From: Nematostella vectensis
Taxonomy: Eukaryota; Cnidaria; Anthozoa; Actiniaria; Edwardsiidae
Length of the DNA stretch: 64,000 nucleotides
Direction of reading: 5' to 3'
NCBI RefSeq assembly: GCF_932526225.1
Contig: NC_064048.1
Location: forward strand, 8,828,515-8,892,514
Made by a program: the position numbers and the translations under genes
In this document: positions 49,101 through 61,100 of the stretch, one piece after another
How the letters are laid out: every line of letters starts with the position of its first letter
Numbering within the stretch: the first letter of the stretch is position 1
The notes under the pieces: generated by a model
What the model saw: only the letters and a program-made list of their open reading frames with translations
What the model was told of the DNA's origin: nothing
Database searches by the model: none

Positions 49101-52100
49101 ATGACTGCTCCCAAGGGACCCAATTTGACAGGCGCATTGTTTCCGTTGGCCAATAGGAGTACACCGACCCATTGTTAAGTTGGTGATCGGGCGTCCCGAT
49201 CACCAGAAATAGTTCATCCGTAGTTCCACTATAACCGCTGGACTTTTAGACTAAGGACGCATAAATACAGTGTAAACCTCGACTTGAGGCAAATTTCTTG
49301 TTAGAAAAGTTAGAAAATTGTAGGTTTTGACAATTCTGCTCCCGAAATATTTTCGTTAATTAGATTCACAACATCCTCATTGCCATTTGACGCCATGTTG
49401 AATTACATCCCCTAAAATAGGCCCAGCATGCTATTTGCTTATAAACAGATCCTTGCGCGTAAGAATGTAAGAAACGAAAGATTGGTGATTTAAAGGGGAA
49501 CAGACAGAATAAACATAACAAAGCTATCAGTCAAAACATTTTGAAACAGAAATTTTGACATCACGACCGAAAGTTTCAATTCGTAATCTACGACTTTGGA
49601 ACTCATTGACTTATAATAAGAATGTAATAAGACTGATTGATTGTAAATTAAGCTCTTGTTTTTTAACCAGAAGCCATGCCACAGAGAAAAAAAAACAAAG
49701 CCATGAACTCTTTTAAAATTCTTTCAAGGCAATAAGGTCACTCTCAGCTTTAGTCTCTTTGGCTGATAATAAGATATCAAAAGAAATAAAAAGCAATTCA
49801 ACCAATTTGTGGTAGATAGTCAGCCTCGAAAGATTCACCGACCGAAGAACAACGGGATCGAGTTAAAGACGCAGAAAGGCGCCCTAGGCAGCCGCTAAAC
49901 AACTAATATCTGACCATGCAACACAGCTAAAGGTTTTGTTTGTTTTTGTGGAAGGAGAAAAACCGGAGAACTCGGAGAAAAACTCTCGATGCAAAGGCGA
50001 GAACCAACTAGAACAACTCAAGCCTTGGGGAGAGACACAAGCAGAGCAAAAATCTGCTAAAAGGGTTTTTATCCTCATGTAGGCACAGACATGAAGTATC
50101 CTTACCTCTTCGAAATCCGCGTACGCGAAATAGACCAACAAGTTGTTGTGCATGAGACCACTGATCGCCTTTTCGTATAAATTGGCCGCCTCGTCTCCGA
50201 GTACTTTAGAGCCTTGGGTATCCTGTGGATAAATTGACGGGTGCATTTCACATTAAAGAATGTCGACCAACAAACTCTGTTGTTATTGTTTACAAATGAA
50301 AATACAACATCTATCTGCGGGAAAATTTCAAAATAACAACCCCCGAATGATGCCTGATACATTAATGAAGATATTTGATTAAAAATATCTTAGATACTCG
50401 CTTGAATTAGCCGATGGAAATGGCGGCGTGATAGGCCTATTTTAACGGCCATAACAAGAAGCATGCCATGTATAGATAGCAAGCAGCGATAGAAAACTTA
50501 ATTCTGGCGCGTTAAAGAAAATTGCTCAGGCCCGTGCCCAGGAAGGGGGGGGGGGGGTGCAGGGGGTGCAAACGCAACCCCACCCAGAACGACCGAAGGT
50601 CCACTTTCGGTTCCCAATGGACGCGCTATTTGTAGACAAAAATTCAAAGCACAAGCTGCTGCTTGGGTGACACAATATAAAGTCACCACAAGTGTCGCCT
50701 CTGATTTTGTAGGCACTGAATTTTTGTCTGTTGTTGTTGTCAAAGTAACACCTAAATAGTCCAATGCTTGGTGCACTCTAGTGACGTGACGACATAGGCG
50801 CGCGCACTTATGTTCGTAAGTTAAGCCGGCCATGTTTTTTTCTCTTATGTCGTCATTTCCAGGTCATTATGTCGAGCTTATGTCTTTATGTCGAACCATT
50901 CACACTTGGACATACGAACATAGAGAGTGCGCGCGCCTAAGTCGTTATGTCACGAGTGTGAACTAGGCATAGCAGTGAATTTGTACACACCCCTTTCTCG
51001 GCCAACGCTCGGCTAGTAGACTCGAGGTACGTTGCCGCTTCACACCAGATGTCAGGGTTGAAGCCCATGCACTGCAAGCACTGCTCGTACGCATAGATCA
51101 CTGAAACGGATTGGAAATGGCAATACTTTAGCGCGATAAAATGCGATAAAACCAAAGTATGTGTGAATGTTTATTGTCTTCTGAAGAACCACAAACACAC
51201 AAACAGGAACTAAGACTACGACTTGTGAGAAATGTTACACAGGGCGTTGGCAGTATTTCTAAAAGAATGGATCCTAAAAGGCCCTTTAAGATATATTCTC
51301 CTGAATTTTGAAAACTGTGCCACATATTTACTAATCTTTGACTACTAGAAGGGCTCCTATCCTCCCCCACCCCCACCCCCTGGCTACGTCCCTGTTACCA
51401 GTTGACTGCTTGATTATCTTGCATGTGATTGGTGGCGATAATTATGATAATTATGCTAACGATGATAATTGGAGGGTAGTAGTGGTGGTGGTGGTGACGT
51501 CGCCCTTTACCTCTTCTTGTAAGCAGACCCGTGTCGTCAATCCATAATGGATTGCTCCTCTCCCAGAAAATGTACTTCTTCCATAATTGCAGCTAAAACG
51601 TCAAATCACGAATAAATAAGAGAGAGGGGGCAAGAGCAATGCGCAAACAAGATCGGAAATTTAAACAAGGACCCGCACTATAAAAAGGCCTGGACCAGGT
51701 CCATGGAAGGCTTAGAGGTAAATTGCCACGCGGTGCGGAGCTCCGGAGTTCAGACAAGCGTGTCTTGTTTGCCCACGAGGAGCGAAACCCAAACTCAACT
51801 TTTGAAGCGCTTTTCTTCTCGTTTGCTCGGTTTATTTTCTCTTAGCTACTAAAATTGAACAACCTACCAAAAAGGCAGGAATGTGCAGTAAAAATTAGTT
51901 CAAATTATTAACGATAACACAACTAAAAAGTCTCATTACCGACGCAATGTTACGGCGTGTTGTCATTTTGAAGTTTGATTTTTATTCAGCCAAACGGGGG
52001 CAGTGCGGGTCCTTGTTTAAGCGTATACATAGACGGACACAAAACGCAGCCTAAAACGCAGTTTATTTCAACAATAGCAGCCATTCTTTCGTCTTTTATA

Positions 52101-55100
52101 AAGAGTAATAACCGCGACAGAACGGTGAATAAGCAGGATTTTAGGATTTATAGATAGATACACTGTGAAGCCGTAGACTGCGTATTTTTAATGCTGCATT
52201 CACACAAAAACCATGTTCAGCCTGAATTTGCCAAGTTTCCCGTTTGTTCTGTCCACTATTGGTAGATTGAGATTTAAACCAGTTTCATTAAACCACCTTT
52301 AAACTGGTTTAAGTGCTGGTGTGAATGCGGTTTAAGATTGCATATTCGTCGTGCTGAAAATTATCGATTCGGATTGGCATAATGTGGTCTTACTTGTTTC
52401 ATTTCCTCAGGGGTTCCCTGGGGCGGTATAGAGGGCGCTCCTTTGATTAGACCACGTGATAATGCCTCGTATTCCTAAGATGAATTAAGCAATGACATAA
52501 TTAAAATGGCTAGTCTACAATCGCTTGGAATTAATTATTGGAAGCTATATTGGTGTCAAGCCAGTAATTCCTAGAATCCCTCATTCTGCTTAATTGAGAG
52601 GGGAACAGCAAATTAAAAAAAAATTAAGACAAAAAAAGTACCAAAAAATGTCTTGGCTTATTCAGACGTCACGTCACAAAACGACGTCGTCTCATTCACA
52701 CATTGAATTAGAAATTTTATCATGTAGAAAACATGGGATCAAAGCAAATTGCTAAGGTTGGACAATTAAAAAGGCATGCTGTCAAGTGGCTCACCTTCGC
52801 CATCCGTCTGGCATTCATGTAGTCTCTTGTTCGTTCGTCTATCAGTTTTTTGGCAAGAACTTTATTGATTCCCTTAAAGGTAAAGGTAAGGGTGAGGTGA
52901 GGTGAGATGAGGTGAGGTGAGGTGAGGTGAGGTGAGGTGAGGTGAGGTGAGGTGAGATGAGGTCAGGTGAAGTGATGTCAGGTGATGTCAGGTAAGGTGA
53001 GGTCAGGTGAGTTGATGTGAGGTCAGGTAAGTTTTATATTACTCTGTCTTATTGCCTTAGTTACAAGGTATAAGGTCATACATTAACACTAATATCAGAT
53101 ATTCAGAGACCAATTCAATCTGAAATATAACAATGACCAAATCAACCAATGGAAATACTCGATCCCTCACTCTTGGTATTTTTCTAGGATGACAAAAAGG
53201 CAGCTGACAGGAACCCTTTAAACGCCCCCAAAGTATCAAGGTGTCGCACATAAGGGTGCAGGCGCGTACACAGGGGGAGGGGTGCAGGGTGCGCGCGCAT
53301 CCCCCCCCTTGGCGGCCAAAAAGTGGGTCATTTCTTTTAAAGGAATCTTAAAATGCTATAATTTTTCCGTATGATACGTATGACTGCCCCCCCCTACCCC
53401 ACCTAAGCCAATCCTGGGTACGCGCCTGGGGTGGAAGGGCCATGTGACACACTCGCGATAGCTTAGTACCCACATCAGGTGGCCGTGAAAGGTCCTTTAC
53501 CTGTTCGAAGGTGTTGTATTCTCTCCAGATCGCTTCAACGTTGATGATAGGAGTTGTAACAGCACGCTGAAAGGAGACACAGGCAAGGAAGGTAAACGAA
53601 CCACTTTTTCTTTTAATGTCTCATTACAATAGCAGCTTTTGCACAAACGCGTACTTGATATTTCGCGAGTAAGCGGCAGATAAAAAAGAAGTAAAACAGA
53701 TGGACTAAAATTAACCTACGTCTGAGTCATGTAATTGCTATTGTGCTATTAATTGATATTAGTTTTCTACTGATGCTATTTTAGTTGTCCTGTGTTCGTT
53801 ACAGGTGTTTAAGAAATAAAACAACCCTTTATGTGCCTGTATCGCTTAATAAAAACAGAAGGGTTTGTTTAGGAGAATTCGACAGCAGATCATTGGAGAC
53901 AGCAGGACAGGTATCGGGAATCTCCCAAACAAACGCCATATCCAACGGCAACTGTTTGGCAATTTTACATACCAAATAAACCCTTCGGATCATCGCAATC
54001 TTTTGGTTTTCAGCATAGCTTCCAGTTGATTCTCTAAAAATAAAAATTACTGTATTAACGCCATTTCATAAGACAATCAAAAAGTCCTTACAGACCCAAA
54101 CAAGGCGCGTTCAAAAGGGGAGCGCAGAATGCGCGAACCCTCCCCCCCCCCTCCCTCCTCACCTGTCCGCCGCGTTCAAAAGGGAAGCGCAGAATGCGCG
54201 AACCCCCCCCCCCCCCCTCACCTGCCCTCTGCAAATCCTAGGTACACGCCTGTATATCAACTACACCTCGTATGCTTACCCTGATTTTAAGAACGTAAGA
54301 TAGTCCATCCAGACCTACGACAAACAAGCGATGTAAATATGTCTGCTTCTAGCGCTGAAACATACTAAAATAGTAACTGAAAACACAATTCCATGTCGCC
54401 TGTTATATTTTTTTTACGACAGATCAGACCGGGGAGCCAACAATTTGCTTCAAGCCGCTTTGGTCGAGAGGTCTACTTTCAATTGATACGTTCAGATTAA
54501 CCCACATGGAGCGACCTCCAGAGGTGTTTAGGTCATTTGCCAAGGCTGGAATTAATGCGCATTCTGGTCCCGCCCTTTTTTCTTTAAGATTTGATGTATT
54601 TTGTATTACCCCATCACCGATCAACCCTTTCTCTCCCATTTTTCATCCTTTAAAAGACAACGTGTTTCTATCAGTTGTCAATGGTAAGTACGAAACCCGA
54701 GCCTCAGGCCGGCTACGGTCGATATAGGAGCGAGCGGGGTAACTGCTTTAGCCAGGACATCAAAGAAACAGGCGCAAACAAAAAAAACAAAAAAAGAAAG
54801 AAACGAAGGGGTTATAATAAATACAATCACTCACTTGGTATGAATTAAAATCCAGCCCGATTTTGTCAAGAGCAAACTCGTAAGCCTGACCCATCTTTTC
54901 TCTAGAAACAAATAAAATGTATCGATGACTTCAAAGTAAACCTTCGCAACGACTTTTTGCGCCAATAGTAAGAGGAATTCTGCGTTTTCCGAGGCTTCCA
55001 GCAGAAATAGGGTATTCAAGCCTTTTATTTACCGAATTTTACCGACAAATAAGTCATTAGTCGTAACCACCTATTTCATCATAATCGTTTCCAAACATCA

Positions 55101-58100
55101 ACAACAATAACAACAATATAAGAAAAACAATAGTGACATAATCACAGTAGTATAAATAACAACAACAAATTGCATTGTCCATATTTCTATTTTCTACTAC
55201 TTTTCCTTACCATGCCACCCAAAAACGTCACGTGGTTTCAAGTTCAAGTCACCTATAGTTGCAGGACTGAGTGTACCTGAAATTGGGCAGCGAACTCTTC
55301 GTCTCCTTGACATAGGCAAGATAAGACTTCCATAAGTCAATATTAAGCACTTTGATAAGGCACCTCTGGAACAACTACGACACAAGGGCAAGATAGACAC
55401 GTTTATTTATGTTAAATAATAAATTACCTTAGTTTTAGTTTATTCGCCTCAACCTCGCCCCATCCCCGGCAAGTGTCTACGTTCAGGAAACCGCAGATTT
55501 TAAAAGCAATCCCCAGTTATAGTGTCTCGGTTCGAAGCGAAATGTCGCCAAATATCAGCAAAAAGCATACAAAAATGCTCATGTTTTTAGTTGCAACAGT
55601 TATTGATCAGTCAAAGAAACCTTAAAAAGTACTGTTTAAAGAACATCCCGATATTCTTTTGTCAGCCATCCTATTGTATTGTAACCCATGAGCACATTTA
55701 CCTTTAGACTCGGCAATAATATTCAGCTAGTACAGCCCTCAGCAATTACTTATTCTTTTTGTAAAGTCATTGAATTAGCGCATGTATAGAGGGTTTTTTT
55801 TTTTTTACCGCCAAACAAAAAAAAGACGTTTCTTCCTCTGGGAACTTTTTTTTGTATCGCCAATTTATTTGTTTGGCAGAAAAACAAATTTCTTCAATAG
55901 GCTTTAAAAGGGCAACGTTTATTGCTCTACCCTCTAGAAATCATATATGAAATCGATGAAGTTAAGAGCGCTTATAAATAAGAAAAAAAATTAAAGAAGG
56001 CTGACGAAATATATCGTAAAATTTCGAGATACCTCAACCAACCTTGCGCGCTGACAAACTTTTTTATTTTTGACACGCATCCTTCGGTCTGGTATAAAGT
56101 TTCCAAGTCTTAGCTAACGGGGGCCGCGAATCCAAGGGTACATGTGCGTCGCGCTTCTATTAATCATTTTATGCTTAAGCAATAGAACAATAGAACGGAG
56201 CCGTTTTTATTGTAGAATGGATTGAAATTCCCATACCCTGGGTACCAGAGCCTCCAGACTTCTCCCGGCCAGTGACGCTCACCCGAAATCCCGCGACGAA
56301 CGGCATTTTGGCTAAGCGTCACTGGACGAGAGAAGTCTGGAGGGAAAATTCCCAGTGATTCCAGCGGATTTACTGTTCCACTGACTAGAACAGTCTTGTA
56401 CCTCTCATAAGCACGGGTTATTTCTGCGACACTGAAGATTGGTTCTCATTCGAACGCATGCGCGGCGCACGTTATCTTCCTATTTTTACTAGAACGCAGG
56501 CCCCTAAGCGCTAGATTTTCTTACGCTTATATTTGACCGAAGCACTTGCGTTGCGCGTGCGACCTAGCAGGAACCAACCTTTTAACATTCGCCGCATAAG
56601 TCGGTGACAGAGTCTTTATTACAGCTTTATCTATATATTTTTACCTTTTCTACATTCTCATAATTCTGATGCTTCATCTGGAGACAGAAGGAGTACTAGT
56701 TAGGACACAAAGCAAGAGAAATCATGTAAAATAGGCGGTTTTGCAATACAAAATCATGTGACTTTTAAGTAGCAAATTCGCGCGCTCCAGCTTCTAGGGG
56801 CAAAACAACAATAAAAATGAAAAACCTATTCGGCTCGTACTAATCATTTATAATTTTTCTACGTCAGAAGGGATTTTTTTCATTAAGAATTTTTTGTCGC
56901 TCTATGACGGCCGTCGCCATTTTCAGCCGCTTATATTGGCGTAAGCTTGCCACTCAAAACGTCACGTGATTTCTTGATGCAAGTTGCCTAGTGCAAATTG
57001 GACCTCTCCACTTATTCAACCTTCACACACAAAAAAAATACCTTTCCCAAATAAAGGGCCGAGTTAATCAGTCCTTAATGAATTGCGTCCAGGTAATTTT
57101 CAACGCAAACTGGTGTATTATGCAAGAACTTCTTGCTCTAGCCTTATCAACGTTTAACACATTCAGTCCTGTGCTGTCCCAAATCGTTCTAGCTTTTTGG
57201 AATTTTAAAATGTTCATTCCTGTACTTCTATAGCCAATAAAAACTTGTAGTTAAACTGTACTCCAATTGTCGCTACAGTACTCTCGAACTTGCACTTAAA
57301 AAGTAGCCACCACCCCAGAAAATCACTGCGGTCAATTAGAGCTTTATTTCGGACAGTTTTATTAAGGGGTTTTGAGATATAAAAAATACGCAGGATTTTG
57401 AGTAGATTGGTGTATCAGTACATCGTGATATCATACTTACAAAGATATGTTTTTGGACAGTGGTTTGGCACCAAATAATCTTTAATTTAATGTAGTTGTA
57501 TGTTTTCCTTTATCAAAACAATAAGGGTTGCCTTGAACTCAGTTTTCACTCTCAGTCAACAATCAACACCTTTCTAAGAGAGCATATCCACCCACATCAG
57601 TTTCTTCCATCGTTAACTTTCCCAGCCTTACGAAATGTTCAGTTGCTGCTAAAATTCCGAGTTCCCCTTTTCTTACTTTTTTTCTATAATTACAGTAACT
57701 AATTAGGACACTGTAGACTAAAAAACAATAGTAATTTTCGTCTATGCACTGTCCGGGAGCATAACTGGACATTCCCTGAAATTCCTTTAGTGCTGTGTAA
57801 AAAGCCTCAACTGGAAATTTCACAAAATCGTTGCGCTTTTCCGAAAAAAAAAAAGTTATTTCCATCTTTTAGTACTTGTTAGCTGGTAAGCAAGTACAGT
57901 AAAAACCCGCGTGCAAGAACCTAGTGATTTAAGAACCTATATGCAGAAATATTTGATTTTAATAACCGAAAATATAAGAACTTACTAACCTAAAAATATT
58001 CAAAAGGTTCTTGGAACAAATAAAGGGGCTTTGAAATATAAATTTGCTAAACATTTTGCTGGTCCAATAAGATTACAGATACAACATACGTACAGTAGGA

Positions 58101-61100
58101 TATCTCTATGGTTCAGTCACACTTTAGTATTATGAATCCTACTGCTGATTAAACAACTTAAAAAAAAATAATTAAGAACCTAATAAGAACCTAATTTGCC
58201 TTAATTGTTAATAAGTACCCCAAAATAAGAACCTGTTTTGCCAAACGTGAAAAAAAACTAGGTTCTTACGAGCGGGTTTTTACTGTATTCCTTGTTTGAG
58301 CCCTGTAGTTCATTATTGTGAATGCTAAGATACAGTAAGCCTTAAACATCTTTTATAAATTTTGATAAACATATTGGGTTGGATATTTTCACTACTGCGA
58401 GGAAACGTTGCATCAAGTATCAAAAGATGAAGTCGGTCAAGCTGAGTCGACTGAAAAGGTGGTTTTAATGTAAGATTGTTATGGTAACTACTACTAAATC
58501 AAAGAGACAGTACGCAAATAATGACAACCACACAAGAGATTACAATAGAGACTGGTAAAGTTTAAGATTTTTCATTGGTAATACCAATACAATGCACAAC
58601 AAACTGATTTGACCTTTAAATTTACCTTGCAGCTTGAGATTTAATGTTAAACCATCACTAGTATCCCATCCTCCCATATTATTAAAAAAGAGATAAGCAA
58701 CTTTAAAGTCAAATTTGGATAGAAGTGCATAAACAATGTTTAAGCTATTTCATATCTGTTTAATTTATCTTTCTTGATTTTAATAGCTTTGATTAGTGAA
58801 AAAAAATCTAAAATGTGTAGTGCATGTGTTCATCTTAGTAGATCAATACATGTTTTAATTTGTTTGTGCATGATACATACTGTAAAGATGAATAGAGGTT
58901 TGCATAAAGATGTGTAGGGATGTTTGTGCATAATGTACTGTAAAGATAAGTAGAGATGTTTGTGTATAATGTATACACTGTAAAGATGCGAAGAGATTTG
59001 TGTGCATGATCTATATACTACAAAGATGTGTAGAGAAAAGTTCCCATCACAGTCCAAGCTTCTGAAATAAGATTACTTTCTGTATCCACTAGCCTTTATC
59101 ATGGTCATTTACAGTATCAAGACTTTAATTCTGTGCGTGTGTGACAATCATAATGGAAACATAACACAACCCCACCTTTGCCCCACCTCTATCCCACAGG
59201 GGGATTATTAACACTGAGAATGGACACTTACTGTAGAATTTAAACACACAAACATAGATACCTAAGCAGGTTTAGGAAGTCAGCTAACCAGGATGTGATA
59301 ATCACAATGTACTATTTGATTGAGGCCTGGATTTTGTGTTAATCACAGTCTGATTTATACATCCTGATTGACCGTCATCCTTGAAACAGTTCTATGTCAG
59401 TGTGTGTGACATAACAAAAGTCCATCAAAGCATCCAATAATAAGCAACACCAAATTTGGGTAGTGATATTGAGTTAATCTTTTTTTCTGGGGAGCTCCTA
59501 CAGTGATAGCAAAGCAATAATATGTTATACAAATGATCATGAATTCTAAAAACCTCTTGCTCAATGTATAATCTCCAGTATCGACCAGCATTTGGGAACC
59601 TTCTCACAAGCTTCTCATATAGTACTTTGGCTGCATCAAGGGGAAGGCTCTGGAATGCAATAAAACACCATGAAAATGACAGCATGTGATCCAAATTAAA
59701 AGATGCTAGACTTAGGGTAAGATATTACTCTAGCCTTACAAACAAACAGTTATAAAATTGTCATCCATATTCTGTTTTCAGACATTCAATATTATATTTA
59801 ATAAAATCACAAGTGGTGTAGTGTGACGCTTTGCTGTGTATGGGGTCACCCACACCTTTGCTGAAATTGGTTGGCACCCAGTTGTAACATGAAAAAAAAT
59901 ACTTTTATTATCATCGCTAGAGTGGTTTTAAAAATCCTGTGCAACAAAATGTAAGTGTTAAAGTGTAATAGCCAAGCCAGAACAACAATGACATTACAGT
60001 GTATTAGTAATAAATAAACTAAAAAGTATTTCACTGTTTTTTGAAAACCACTCTATTGAGCTCATTTTAGTGTAGGATAGCATTCAATGATGTCCCAATA
60101 GACTTTATAATGATGTCCTAGAGCAATCTCCTAATATGCTTATAGCTGTAATTTTTATTAAAAATACAATTAAACACCAACTTGTGCTATGATTAGCACA
60201 GCGATTAAAGGGGTTTGAGATGGGGCCACCAGAAATCCTTGACAGCTTGGATTACGCTGACTTGGAACAGCCGTGTTTCACTGTGACATTTAAAAAAATC
60301 AAAATCATGGAGGTATCTTTTTTGGTAAATCCAGCTTAAAAATAGCCAAGGTCAATGAGTTATATAAGTTGGGAAGTAGCAAAACATTACATTTCTCTGA
60401 CTTTCTGTACCTGCGCCTCCCGGATCAACACCCCCCAGGACTCCAGGTCGTAAGGATGATTCTGCAGTCGCAGCTCAGCCTTCTGGCCACGCTCTGTCCT
60501 ACTCCAGTACGACACACCAGTAGGTTCCTATAGAAATATTGAACTTGAGCATTCACACCATGCTTTGCGTTTTGTTCTAAGACTCTACAGGTTGCACCAC
60601 GTATAACAAGGGACTCCCATGCCAGCATGTGGACTGCCATCCAATTGTGGAAGCCACTCGCCAGCATGTTGCGTGAGATCAAGAGAGCATAAGATAGAAG
60701 AGGGACACTTTGGTATTACCCGCGCGCCATGTTGATTCCCATCCTGGCTATTTTTAGTAACAACTACCACACCACTGCGTGTGAGCATATTTACTCACCC
60801 TACCCCCGTGCTTTGGCATTTACATCTTATTGTTTGCCACTGTTTTGTGACTTGAAATTGAAAAAAAAACACACCCTATTTGCACTAATAACATCGAAAA
60901 TTTCATTCTAGCATCAAAGATACAGATGTAGTACTTAGAGAATTGCAAGATTTCCAAAACGTGAAAAAAAAGAGACTTCATTCAAAATCAAGAGCAGAAA
61001 ACCTTGTGCTTCAAACACTACTTCAGCTCTAACTTGCTGCTTCTTCGTGGTTTCTCAACATTTATTACCTTCCTAATGATCAAACAAAATCTGTAAGTTA

